Assembly (NCBI RefSeq): GCF_904061905.1
Contig: NZ_CAJFCI010000016.1
Coordinates: 1-64,000 of the forward strand
Reading direction: 5' to 3'
DNA from: Zestomonas carbonaria
Lineage (GTDB): Bacteria > Pseudomonadota > Gammaproteobacteria > Pseudomonadales > Pseudomonadaceae
Length of the DNA stretch: 64,000 bases
A model generated the notes under the pieces. That model made no database searches, had not been told where the DNA came from, and was given only the letters and a program-made list of their open reading frames with translations. The position numbers were made by a program, and so were the translations under genes. Of this stretch, positions 50,868 through 59,292 are shown piece after piece (position 1 is the stretch's first letter; every line of letters begins with the position of its first letter).

Positions 50868-52113
50868 GAAGACCCAAGGCGCGTGGTTGCTGCACCACGC
50901 AAGAAAACTTCAAGCAACAACGAACCAAGATTTTGACTCGATCGCCTTCGCTGGGAAAAGTGGCACGTTGTTGTCCGCAATCTCCGCGGAAAGGCAAAGC
51001 GTTGTCACGCAACAACGCCTAGAAGCCCTCGCACGTGCCAACCACATCAGCCCCAAAACGGAACTCCCTGCAATCGTTGCCGAACTCGCGCGACAAAAGC
51101 TAATCCTGCCGGGCAGCGGGGGGGTGGAAGTCCTCGGTTTGACTGGACATAGCGTGCTCGAGCACACATCCAGAATTTTCGATGAAAGCAGCCACGAGGC
51201 ACATGAAGAAGCCGTAATCTTCGTATCAGAGATTGCCTCCGAGACGCCCACGACGGACAAAGCTATCGCCGAGGTCGTTTCCGATAATTTGAAGCTTTCA
51301 CGCAAGGAAGTCGGCGATACGCTGGATCTTGCGACCAACATCGGCTTCTTTGACTCTGAGCCGATCTCGGCTCAAGAGAAATTACTTTTCAATGGCAACC
51401 TGTTCCGGCGCGATGATGCGCGGAAGGTCAATGCAATTCTATCAACCTTGAAAGCCCCCGAGGCTGCGCTTCTGACAGAAGTGAATCAGAAGCTTCAAGA
51501 AACAGGCTGCCTACCATTGGAGACGGTCAACAGGATTCTCGGGCAGGATCTTTTCGCACGCCTTCACTCCATTGGTCTATTCGATGTCAGCGTCGTGGGT
51601 AATGATCAGGGAAAGAGCTACTTCGTTACCCGTCCGGCTGCATTCTCCAAATTCAGCAACTCCATTGCGGACGACGCGTTGGATTTGGCCAAGGCGCTGG
51701 TAGCCTCGCTCACCTACGGGATGACCGTCAGCAGCTATTACCGTGGCCGTATCCAGATGGTTTCGGCACTCATGAATAAGCTGATCGCAGGCCATAGCGT
51801 CGGTCCCGCCACCGCTATTGGAAGCGACTATCAGGCCCTTGAGCTCAAAGGCGTCGTCGCCGTGACACCTGCTGATAACGGCATGTTCAGCATGAGGCTC
51901 CTGAAGCCGGAAGTGGGGCGTCTTGCACTCGCCGTAATCGAAGATGGCGACATAACGGCCGAGAGCGTTTCGCATATTCCTGGTGCACGTATCACTGAGT
52001 ACGTCGCGCCGGAATTGAATCGAGAAGTGCAGCGGAAAAATGCCACAGAGGCAGTGAAACTGAAGGCGCGCAACCTGCTCCAAGAAATTCGAACCGGCGG
52101 GCTCAAGAGATGA
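50854..52113 (+). CDS. uncharacterised 419-residue protein with winged-helix-like repeats
   Basis: I do not recognise this family. The protein is mostly helical and soluble, with at least two stretches that read like winged-helix domains (AIAEVVSDNLKLSRKEVGDTLDLATNIGFF near residues 139-168, and KVNAILSTLKAPEAALLTEVN followed by LARLHSIGLFDV-like wings near 190-240). No catalytic motif is evident. It overlaps the XRE gene (ATGTTCATGGATAA; the second ATG at 50860 is an alternative start) and the nuclease gene (ATGA), so the three are one translational unit. It may be a DNA-recognition or sensor subunit. Confidence 0.8.
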   Translation: MFMDKKTQGAWLLHHARKLQATTNQDFDSIAFAGKSGTLLSAISAERQSVVTQQRLEALARANHISPKTELPAIVAELARQKLILPGSGGVEVLGLTGHSVLEHTSRIFDESSHEAHEEAVIFVSEIASETPTTDKAIAEVVSDNLKLSRKEVGDTLDLATNIGFFDSEPISAQEKLLFNGNLFRRDDARKVNAILSTLKAPEAALLTEVNQKLQETGCLPLETVNRILGQDLFARLHSIGLFDVSVVGNDQGKSYFVTRPAAFSKFSNSIADDALDLAKALVASLTYGMTVSSYYRGRIQMVSALMNKLIAGHSVGPATAIGSDYQALELKGVVAVTPADNGMFSMRLLKPEVGRLALAVIEDGDITAESVSHIPGARITEYVAPELNREVQRKNATEAVKLKARNLLQEIRTGGLKR

Positions 52114-53129
52114 AAAGCCAACCACTAAAGGGCTCTGCCGCCGAGGAAGCGCTGCGGAATTATTTCCTAAGCATTGGCTACTATGTTGCCAGAGGCATCA
52201 AGTTTACATTCCATCGATTTGATGTAACCGATGTCGATCTGTGGCTATATGCGCGCAATTCGCCTCTCAGCAGAGAACGCATCTGCGTCGACATCAAGAA
52301 CAAGAAGACACCGCAGGCTCTCGAACGCATTTTTTGGGCAAAGGGACTGCAGTCAGTTCTAGGTCTTGACTCGTGCATTGTCGCGACAACAGATTCTAGG
52401 CCGGATGTTCGCGAGTTTGGCCTCCAACACAATGTCCGGGTATTGGATGGTAAGTTCCTTTCGCGACTAACTAATAGCGCACGCAGCCACAAAGAGCGCA
52501 TCACCGAGGAAGACTTCCTTGCGGATCTTGAATCGGGCTCTCTAGGCCGATTGAGTGGTGACTGGCGTGGCAGGTATGAGGAAAGCAAATCTCGCCTGCT
52601 TCACTCCTTGAACTTCGACGGATGCAACGCTTGGCTTGAAGACATCGAATATTTGTTGACCCAAATCGCCTCCGGCAATCGGGCATGGAGACTCTTCTAT
52701 GCCTCATGCTCGCATTTCATGATCGCGATGGACTTCATCCTCAGAGAATTCATTGCTGAGGATCAGGAGCAACGCCGTCAGATCATCGAACGCGGAATAC
52801 GCTACGGCGTATCAGGGCAGGCTTTCACGGAGAAGGTCGGTCGCATGGCGGCAGCACTGGTGGAGGGCGTCGCGGCTCAACCTGGCCTCGCTGATACGCT
52901 GCAACAGGAGCTTCAGCAACAGGCCAGTAACGTCAAAGCCGATCTGTTGGCCGAGTTCTTTGCCAGGAACCTAACGGGGTCAGCGGCGTTCGATGTGGCC
53001 CTTGCGTTAGAGTCCGCAGCCTTTTCGCCCCAAGCTCCCACGCCATCCGCGCTGCCTTCACAGGCGCAGGCAGTGGTTGGAGTGATCGCTGATTTTTGCG
53101 GCGTAGATCGAAAGATTGCGCTCGCCTAA
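52110..53129 (+). CDS. PD-(D/E)XK-like nuclease, putative restriction effector
   Basis: The 339-residue protein starts with a restriction-endonuclease-like pattern: Glu12/Glu13 in an N-terminal helix (AAEEALRNYFLSIGYYVARG), Asp43 (VTDVDLWLY), and Asp61-x-Lys63 (ICVDIKNKK), with a following QALERIFWAKGLQSVLG helix. The D-x17-D-x-K arrangement is that of PD-(D/E)XK nucleases. The C-terminal half is helical and unrecognised. Translational coupling to the 419-residue protein and an XRE regulator suggests a DNA-targeting defence system; activity is inferred. Confidence 0.75.
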   Translation: MKSQPLKGSAAEEALRNYFLSIGYYVARGIKFTFHRFDVTDVDLWLYARNSPLSRERICVDIKNKKTPQALERIFWAKGLQSVLGLDSCIVATTDSRPDVREFGLQHNVRVLDGKFLSRLTNSARSHKERITEEDFLADLESGSLGRLSGDWRGRYEESKSRLLHSLNFDGCNAWLEDIEYLLTQIASGNRAWRLFYASCSHFMIAMDFILREFIAEDQEQRRQIIERGIRYGVSGQAFTEKVGRMAAALVEGVAAQPGLADTLQQELQQQASNVKADLLAEFFARNLTGSAAFDVALALESAAFSPQAPTPSALPSQAQAVVGVIADFCGVDRKIALA

Positions 53130-53164
53130 CGCGCAGGCGAGCGATTGGAACTGAGAGATGCCAT

Positions 53165-53186
53165 GCCCCGCCGCAAGGGGCGGGGC
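53165..53186. terminator. GC-rich hairpin between convergent genes
   Basis: GCCCCGCC (53165-53172) pairs with GGCGGGGC (53179-53186) between the convergent nuclease and DUF736 genes. Without a T-run it is only a possible terminator. Confidence 0.35.
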
Positions 53187-53200
53187 GCGGTAGGCGGCCG

Positions 53201-53515
53201 TCAGGCTGCCTTGGGTTTGCTACGCGACCAGATCAGGTCGTGCGTGCCGTCCTCGTTCTCGATCAGGCGGGCATAGACCGTCGCGGGGAACGAAGGGTCA
53301 TCGAGTGAAACCGACAGGTACGGACGGTCGGCCTGGCTGGTTTTCTTCCACGCCGCGCCGATCTCGTGGCCGGCCGCCTGAAGGTGGAAGTCGGGGGCGT
53401 TCTCGGTGTCGCCCTTGTCGTTGGGAACCAGCTTGACCTTGACGTTGAGCGTCAGGGTGCGGAGCGTGCCGGTGAAGCCGTCTTTCTCTGCGATGAAGGT
53501 GCCGATGTTAGCCAT
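53201..53515 (-). CDS. DUF736 protein
   Basis: The 104-residue protein matches DUF736: [20 protein letters not shown] start, then [37 protein letters not shown] and DLIWSRSKP. The family is widespread on conjugative plasmids and ICEs and has no established function; the compact beta-rich pattern suggests a small globular protein. It is preceded by a long structured non-coding region. Confidence 0.88.
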   Translation of the reverse strand: MANIGTFIAEKDGFTGTLRTLTLNVKVKLVPNDKGDTENAPDFHLQAAGHEIGAAWKKTSQADRPYLSVSLDDPSFPATVYARLIENEDGTHDLIWSRSKPKAA

Positions 53516-54130
53516 GATGTTTCTCCTTTCGGGTTGAACAAGGTCGCGCCAGTGCGTCCTTGTTGTGATCCGTCCGGCGGGGGATGGGCTGGCCGCACCG
53601 CTTGCGGTCGAAGCGCAGCGGAGAGCCTGGAAGCGAAAAGAATTTGTCCCGCGAGGAATGCGCGCAGCGCAGGGGAAATTGTTTTCGCTGGAAGGTTGCG
53701 ACCATCAAGCCCAAGGCGCAGCCGCCCCCCCGCCAGGATTCACAACAAGACAAGGACGTACAGGCCGACCGCCCCCGAATGGAGACATGGCCGACTCGGC
53801 ATCCCCGCGCGACGGCTTCACCGGCTTGCGCCCTGACGCGGGCAAGGCCAACCACCAAGGACAAGGGCGAGAACGCGCCTGCCGTCGCAGGCGGCAACGT
53901 GCTTGAGGCGTGGCGTGGAAGCTCCATAGGCATGGCCGTGCGGCGTGTCGGTGAACCGTCCTTCGTGACGACCAGGCAGCGAACTGCCAGCGTCGGGGAC
54001 GGCACGCTTTCGCACAACCTGCCGCAGCAAACCTGAGCGTAGCCCTACAAGCCTCGCCCATTGCAGCGGGGCGCTGTCTAAGCACCGGCGGCGCGATGCG
54101 CCGGCGCACTTGCCGGCTTCTTGGGTTTCT

Positions 54131-54241
54131 CGCGCACAAGGCTGCTTGTGCGCGGCCCCTTCGCCGCCTGCCCGAAGGCGGCGAAGGGGCGTTTTGGCTT
54201 GGGCCTTGAATCCGAGCGCGGCTACCGCCGCGCCCGGATTC
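54131..54241. repeat. array of three perfect or near-perfect hairpins
   Basis: CGCGCACAAG/CTTGTGCGCG (54131-54154, 10-bp perfect stem) is directly followed by a 15-bp perfect stem, GCCCCTTCGCCGCCT with its inverse (54155-54190), and then a 15-bp stem with one mismatch beginning GAATCCG and ending CGGATTC (54208-54241). GTTTT follows the second stem on the plus strand. Confidence 0.75.
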
Positions 54242-54316
54242 TTGACCGCCAGCTCCAAGGCGGAACGGCCTGGAGCTGGTGCGAATGGGGGGAGTCCTTC
54301 GTTTCGACAGCATGAA

Positions 54317-54340
54317 GCGCCCCGGTCGGAACCGGAGCGC
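54317..54340 (-). terminator. dyad after parB, possible terminator
   Basis: GCGCCCCGGT (54317-54326) and ACCGGAGCGC (54331-54340) form a stem with one mismatch, 18 bp downstream of the parB stop. No T-run follows on the minus strand, so confidence is low. Confidence 0.35.
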
Positions 54341-54357
54341 CTATCTGCGGTGCAGGG

Positions 54358-56403
54358 TCACGCGGCCAATGCCTCGGCCGGTTCATCCGCCACGGCGGCA
54401 GCTTCTCCCGTACCGTCCTGCTCCGTGCCTGCTTCCGGCATTACCTCTTGCGGGCCTTCGGTGCGGAAGATGGCGGGCATCCAGCCGGTGCCATCGGCCA
54501 GCCGTTCGGCTTCGCTGGCACTGTCGGCCTTCTTCAACTTCGCCAGCCGGGTCACATGCTCCGGTGCAAACTCGCCCACGGCTTCCAGAATCGCGGCTTT
54601 CGGCACATGCCGGAAATAACCCTCATTGGTGGGCTTCCACCATGCGGCTATGTCCAGCCCCACGGCCTGCGCTAGTTCCGCGCCGGGTTGCAGCGTGGTG
54701 GCGCGGAGCGTCACCACGTCTACCGTGGGTGCCACGCACACGGCCAGCAACCGCACCAGTTCATCCTGCGACTTCGCCAGCAGCACGGCGAACAGTTCGG
54801 CACTGTCCTCCGGCAAGGCGTCGCCTGCTACCTGTTGCAGTTCGCGCAGCGCGACGGCGGCGGGCGATTCTGGCCAGTCCGGGGCCATGCCTTCCAGTCG
54901 GTCTTGCACCTTCAGGCTCACGCCCAATGGCAGGTCGTGGCCGTAGTGGCTTTTCTGCAAGACGGTCTGCACCATGCCATGCACCAGCGCAGCCAGCGCC
55001 ACTTGCGGACGCCGGGCGACTTCGATTTGCAGCACGGCGGTGCGGTGGGCGCTCAACCGCTGTGCCAGCCGGTCGGACATGGCGGCTGCCTTGGGCTGCT
55101 CGTCGTCCTCGGCTTTATCCTCGTTTTCAGCGTCTGCGCCACCGAAACCCTGCCGAAAGCGTTCCAGCGTGCGCAGCGCCTTGGCTTCGGCTTCGCGCAT
55201 CAGGCCGCGATGAATCACGGCTTCGCCGCTGCGGTCGATGGTGACGATGGCACCGGCTGCGGCCTTCACGTTCGGGCTGTAGTCTTGCAAACTGTCCTCG
55301 ATGGCCTGCAACTGTTCGCCCAAGGCTTCGCCTTTCTCCTGCAAGACACCGGCCTTTTCCTCGTCGTCGGCATCCAGCGCAGCATCCACGGCTTCTGCCA
55401 GGTCGTGCAGCTTGGCTTGCAGCTTCTCGATGCGGGCAGCTTCGCGCTTGTTCGCCGCAAGGCGTTCCCTCGGGACGCGTTGGAAGGCGTGCAAGTCGGC
55501 ATGGGTCACGCTCGGCGTGGCATCCACCCATGCCCAGCCTTCGGCCTTCACCTCGGCGGCAATACCGGCCAGCTTGTCTTGCGCCAGCTTCTCCAGTAGC
55601 GCGGCATCGGTCAGATACACACCTGCATCATCATCCGCGAACAGGTCGCGGCGGATGCCGCCGCCTGCAGCTTCGTAGGCATCCAGCCCTACAAAGCGAA
55701 CCAGTGGATGCCGATAGGCGTCAATCTCACGCTCGGTAAGGCGGTCGCGCAATTGGGACGGGTGCCGCTGCCACGTCGGCGCATCGTAGAAGGCGGTTTC
55801 CTGCGCGGCGTGATCGTCGGTGATGGCAAGGGCCATCAACTGGTCGAGCGTGACGGCATCGGCGCGATAGTCGGCCATCAGACGCGGCGATACGTTCGCC
55901 AGCTTCAAGCGGCGCTGCACCACCAACGGCGTAACGCTGAAATCCGCTGCAATGTCCTCGATGGGCCGGCCTTCGGCCACCAGCGCGGCAAAGGCTTCAA
56001 ACTGGTCTGCCGGGTGCATGGCTTCGCGCTGCACGTTCTCGGTGAGGCTGGCCGTGCGGGCGGTGCCATCGGCCACCAGCAAGCAAGGCACTTCCCATTC
56101 TTTGCTGATGCGGTGCTTCTTCGCCAGCAGCTTCAACGCGGCAAGACGACGGCCACCGGCGACGACTTCATAAGGTTCGTCGTCAGCGGTCGCGGTGACG
56201 ATGAGGTTTTGCAGCAGGCCGACACGTTGGATGCTCGCGGCCAGCTCGGGGATGGACATGCGCGGGGTCTTGCGCACGTTGCGACCAGTCGGGCGCGACA
56301 CCAGCCGCGACAGCGGAACCAGAATCAGGTTCTTGGTCGGGTCGACAGTTTCCAGCGCGGGGACTTGGATGGCGCGGGCTTCGCTTTGGGGGATGGCGTT
56401 CAT
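54358..56403 (-). CDS. parB: large ParB/Spo0J-family protein
   Basis: The 681-residue protein has an N-terminal ParB nuclease-like/CTPase domain (LVSRPTGRNVRKTPRMSIPE, then SIQRVGLLQNLIV, YEVVAGGRRLAALKLL and SLTENVQREAMHPADQFEAF), a helix-turn-helix region (IEDIAADFSVTPLVVQRRLKL) and a long C-terminal extension with acidic coiled coil (about residues 330-370). It is about twice the length of chromosomal ParB; such long forms are typical of ICEs and plasmids. It does not adjoin parA here, so its role may be in element maintenance or gene control. Confidence 0.9.
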   Translation of the reverse strand: MNAIPQSEARAIQVPALETVDPTKNLILVPLSRLVSRPTGRNVRKTPRMSIPELAASIQRVGLLQNLIVTATADDEPYEVVAGGRRLAALKLLAKKHRISKEWEVPCLLVADGTARTASLTENVQREAMHPADQFEAFAALVAEGRPIEDIAADFSVTPLVVQRRLKLANVSPRLMADYRADAVTLDQLMALAITDDHAAQETAFYDAPTWQRHPSQLRDRLTEREIDAYRHPLVRFVGLDAYEAAGGGIRRDLFADDDAGVYLTDAALLEKLAQDKLAGIAAEVKAEGWAWVDATPSVTHADLHAFQRVPRERLAANKREAARIEKLQAKLHDLAEAVDAALDADDEEKAGVLQEKGEALGEQLQAIEDSLQDYSPNVKAAAGAIVTIDRSGEAVIHRGLMREAEAKALRTLERFRQGFGGADAENEDKAEDDEQPKAAAMSDRLAQRLSAHRTAVLQIEVARRPQVALAALVHGMVQTVLQKSHYGHDLPLGVSLKVQDRLEGMAPDWPESPAAVALRELQQVAGDALPEDSAELFAVLLAKSQDELVRLLAVCVAPTVDVVTLRATTLQPGAELAQAVGLDIAAWWKPTNEGYFRHVPKAAILEAVGEFAPEHVTRLAKLKKADSASEAERLADGTGWMPAIFRTEGPQEVMPEAGTEQDGTGEAAAVADEPAEALAA

Positions 56404-56482
56404 GGTGATAACTCCTTGCGGTGAGGAATGCAGCAGCGAAAGAAGCGGCAAGGGCTGCTGCCTGCCCCTGCCGCGTGGGGAT

Positions 56483-57313
56483 TCAGACTTTCAACTGGCG
56501 CAGGCCATCGGCCAGCATCCAGAGGGCGCGGTTCAGGCGCACATCGGAGTCAATGCCCTGCACCGGGCGGGTTTTCTGGCGGCGACCATTGGCGCTGCGG
56601 CCATGCAATCCGCCTTTGGTCAGGTTTTCTTGGGTGCGATTGAACACGCTCCACAAGTCCGGGCGGCGGTCGTCGAACCGGCGCGGCATCAGGATTTGCG
56701 ATTCGGTGATGGGCGCGGGCTTGTTGCCGGTGGGGTCGTACTTGAGGGCCAGCGCGGCGCGGGCGAACACTTCGGCTTCGCCTTCATCCAGCGTGATCGC
56801 GCGCATGGCATCGCGGGATTCCTTCACCCGCTCGAAGCCCTGCAAGACTTCGTAAGCGCCTTCGATGACGGAACCGGCCACGTCGCCTTTGTGCGGCACG
56901 CGCACATCCGCCACGGTGTCGCCGCACACAAGGCCATTGCTGCACACGAACCGGAACATCCCGGCCAGCATCTGATAGCTGCTGGTGCCGTCGTGCGAGT
57001 TCAGCAGGATGATTTCATTGGCTTCCGCGCCGTTGATCTGGCTGGCGTGGCGCAAGCGCAGCATGTGCTTGGTGTGTTCGCGCTTGCCTTCGTCGCGCAC
57101 GCGGGTTTGGCACGCCATGAACGGCTGAAAACCCTCTTTGCGCAGTTCGGCCAGCACGGCGGCGGTGGGAATATAGGCGTACCGCTGCGAACGGCTTTCG
57201 TGCGGGGCCTCCGCGAAGATGGACGGGGCCACGCGGTGAATCTGGTCATCGGTCAGCGGGTAGTCGCTGCGCAGCGACGGCGAACGGGAAGCAAAACGGG
57301 ATGCGAGTTGCAT
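56483..57313 (-). CDS. DUF932 protein
   Basis: The 276-residue protein matches DUF932 (formerly DUF945), abundant on plasmids and ICEs: SQRYAYIPTAAVLAELRKEGF, EIILLNSHDGTSSYQMLAGMF, RFVCSNGLVCGD and a C-terminal NRALWMLADGLRQL. The ATG at 57313 begins the conserved region. The function is unknown; it may co-occur with ParB, 79 bp downstream, as one transcription unit. Confidence 0.87.
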   Translation of the reverse strand: MQLASRFASRSPSLRSDYPLTDDQIHRVAPSIFAEAPHESRSQRYAYIPTAAVLAELRKEGFQPFMACQTRVRDEGKREHTKHMLRLRHASQINGAEANEIILLNSHDGTSSYQMLAGMFRFVCSNGLVCGDTVADVRVPHKGDVAGSVIEGAYEVLQGFERVKESRDAMRAITLDEGEAEVFARAALALKYDPTGNKPAPITESQILMPRRFDDRRPDLWSVFNRTQENLTKGGLHGRSANGRRQKTRPVQGIDSDVRLNRALWMLADGLRQLKV

Positions 57314-57486
57314 GGTCTTTCTCCTGACGAAAAGGGTTTGCTGTTCAAACCGCACACCGGATTCCTAGATTCGGAGCCCAGCCTTTCGGCTGTTCTGTGC
57401 GGTCGGCACGAGGAACCCGGTTGGCCCTGTTGCCACCGTCTTTCCTGAGTTCATCGCCCGCGACGGTCAGGAGCACGCGGACGGGA

Positions 57487-57563
57487 GCCGTCAAGGAAAC
57501 AAGCGCAGGGTTGGTGCGGCCCGCAGGCGCAGCCGAGGACACGGCCCTGCGCGCCTTGACGGC
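57487..57563. repeat. long-range inverted repeat
   Basis: GCCGTCAAGG (57487-57496) pairs with CCTTGACGGC (57554-57563), and inside it CGCAGGG (57504-57510) pairs with CCCTGCG (57545-57551). The CCTTGACGGC arm also occurs before the second leader element (near 59410). Confidence 0.6.
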
Positions 57564-57664
57564 ACACGGACGCGGGCTACAGTCGCGGACAAGGTGATGA
57601 GGTCAGGGAAGACGGCTGTACATGGCAACGGCCCCCCTCGTGTGCTGAACCGCACGCAAGCGAA

Positions 57665-57717
57665 GCGCGCAGGCCCGGATCGAGGAATCCGGGCCGGAGG
57701 CGTCAGCGATGGAAGCC
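57665..57717 (+). repeat. leader element, copy A (possible structured RNA)
   Basis: GCGCGCAGGCCC, then a hairpin (GGCCCGGAT at 57672-57680 with ATCCGGGCC at 57687-57695), then GGAGGCGTCAGCGAT and AAGCC. The same flanks around a shorter hairpin occur at 59491-59533. Both copies lie in the 5' region of a plus-strand gene that is divergent from a minus-strand gene. Confidence 0.55.
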
Positions 57718-57905
57718 CGAAGGGGGCGAGACTCGTGCAGCGAGGCTCGATGCGCAGCACGACAGCGCGACCGGCCGTTTCCTGGCCGGGGACGCCCGGA
57801 TCGCATGAGGTACCTGAAAGTCAGCCGATAGACGAAGACTCGGGTACCGACAAGCCCGCCTTGGTTAAATACGCTGCAAAGCGTCTTCAACATCAGGAAC
57901 GGAAC

Positions 57906-58715
57906 ATGAGTTCACCGCAGACGACAAGCCCGCAGCAAGCCTGCGAAGCCATCCTCATCGAAGGAAAGCGCTACAACATCGAGCACGGCATCCTGCCCAG
58001 CGAGAATGCCGTCGCCGACCGTCTGCTCGCCCGCGGCGTCGAGCTGAGGGAGGCCTACGGCGAGTTGTACGAAAAACTGCAGCCGCGTCCGCCGGCACTC
58101 AAGGTTTTCCTGGACCTTCTGCTGAGCACGGCAGCGTTCTGGAGCCCGGAGAAGATCGCCGAGGCGCGCGTCGCCCGCGACGAACTGGCCGGCGTCAACC
58201 GGCAGATCGCACGGAAGGCCGAGGAACTGGCGGAGCTGCTGGAGCGCCGCACCGAGTTGAACAACACCTCCGGCTTCAGCAGCGAAACGCACTATCACGT
58301 CTGCGACGTGATCGAAGCGGCATCCGAGCACAACTACTTGTTCAACTCCTGGGTCAAGGATCGCCTGGATGCCCTTCGCGGCCAGTTCGATCTGAAATAC
58401 TGGCCATCGCTGGATCAGTTCCTGCGAGAACTGGCTGCCGATGCGGAGAACGCCGGCATGGAAGCCACAGATCCTTTGACTGCGGCGGCCACCGTGGCGT
58501 CGCGCCCGTCACGGGCCGACTTCTTCAAGGCCCTGTTCGCCGCCATCGAGGAAAACAGCGCACGAAACTACGGGCTGCTACCCACGGGCTTCAAGCTTAC
58601 CGACGGCACCCTGGCCTCGTTGGCGAACTGCGCATTGGATCTTGGGCCAGACGAGCTGGCGGACAGCACCTATGTGAAGCGGCTTCGCCAGCGCGAACGC
58701 AACGGCGGCAAGTGA
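57906..58715 (+). CDS. uncharacterised ICE-backbone protein, 269 residues
   Basis: The product starts MSSPQTTSPQQACEAILIEG and is helical, with a probable coiled coil (RQIARKAEELAELLERRTEL, about residues 99-118). The early GILPSENAVADRLLARGVELREAYGELYEKL pattern, read in parts, resembles replication-region regulators (KfrA-like DNA-binding N-terminus), which is only suggestive. The ATG at 57906 has AGGAACGGA upstream. It is divergent from DUF932 and convergent with radC. The function is unknown. Confidence 0.78.
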   Translation: MSSPQTTSPQQACEAILIEGKRYNIEHGILPSENAVADRLLARGVELREAYGELYEKLQPRPPALKVFLDLLLSTAAFWSPEKIAEARVARDELAGVNRQIARKAEELAELLERRTELNNTSGFSSETHYHVCDVIEAASEHNYLFNSWVKDRLDALRGQFDLKYWPSLDQFLRELAADAENAGMEATDPLTAAATVASRPSRADFFKALFAAIEENSARNYGLLPTGFKLTDGTLASLANCALDLGPDELADSTYVKRLRQRERNGGK

Positions 58716-58760
58716 CGACGTGCCGTCGCCAGCAAAACGCAATCTCCCCTGATGCGCAGC

Positions 58761-58781
58761 AAAAAGGGGGCCGAAGCCCCC
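58761..58781 (-). terminator. Rho-independent terminator of radC
   Basis: On the minus strand GGGGGC (58781-58776), a 4-base loop and GCCCCC (58771-58766) are followed by TTTTT (58765-58761), starting 5 bp after the radC stop codon. Confidence 0.85.
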
Positions 58782-58785
58782 TTCG

Positions 58786-59292
58786 TCACAGCCAGCCGAG
58801 TTCGGCGAATGCCGTCGTCTGGTCGCCTGCAACGATGATGTGATCCAGCGTGCGCACCTCAACCAGTGTCAGCGCCTCCTTGAGCCGCTGGGTCAGTGCC
58901 CGATCGGCCGCGCTCGGCTCGGGATTCCCGCTCGGGTGGTTGTGCGCCAAGATCACCGCCGCCGCATTGTGCTGCAGCGCTTCCTTGACCACCTCGCGCG
59001 GATACACCGATGCCTGGTCTATGGTGCCGCGGAACATCTCGACGTACTCGATCAGCCGATGGCGCGTGTCGAGGAACAGGATTGCGAAGACCTCGTGCTC
59101 GAAGCCTGCGAGCTTGGTGCGCAGGTACTCCTTGACCGTCGCCGGCGAACTAAACTCGGTACCGCGCTGCATCTTCTGGTCGATGACCCGACGCGCGGCA
59201 TCCAGGATCTGGTCGGCCGACGCCGGCCGATAGCGGCCACGGCCGTCACGCACCAGCAGCGAGGCATCGGAAGAGAGGGAAAACTGCGACAT
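58786..59292 (-). CDS. radC: RadC-family JAB/MPN-domain protein
   Basis: The 168-residue protein is the short mobile-element form of RadC. The JAMM metal motif is complete: Glu67 (FEHEVFA), His117 and His119 (AHNHPSGNPEPSAAD), Ser121 and Asp130. The N-terminal helix-hairpin-helix of chromosomal RadC is absent. Despite the name, a repair role is doubtful; the JAB fold suggests metallo-hydrolase activity. It is a standard gene near the integrase end of Tn4371-like elements. Confidence 0.92.
   Translation of the reverse strand: MSQFSLSSDASLLVRDGRGRYRPASADQILDAARRVIDQKMQRGTEFSSPATVKEYLRTKLAGFEHEVFAILFLDTRHRLIEYVEMFRGTIDQASVYPREVVKEALQHNAAAVILAHNHPSGNPEPSAADRALTQRLKEALTLVEVRTLDHIIVAGDQTTAFAELGWL

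Larger units (their letters stand above)
53516..54357. other. 842-bp non-coding region with four adjacent hairpins
   Basis: Between DUF736 and parB no frame has a convincing domain or coding character; the longest frames (150 to 170 codons on both strands) are arginine-, serine- and proline-rich shadows. The right part is densely structured: hairpins at 54085-54104, 54131-54154, 54155-54190 and 54208-54241, and a further dyad at 54317-54340 just beyond the parB stop. Confidence 0.55.
57314..57905. other. structured non-coding leader between DUF932 and the 57.9-kb gene
   Basis: This 592-bp divergent region has no supportable gene. It contains a long-range inverted repeat (57487-57563) and an element at 57665-57717 also found before the AAA_13 gene. 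A long in-frame upstream extension of the 57906 gene crosses it, but its composition is arginine-rich and non-coding in character. Confidence 0.5.
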
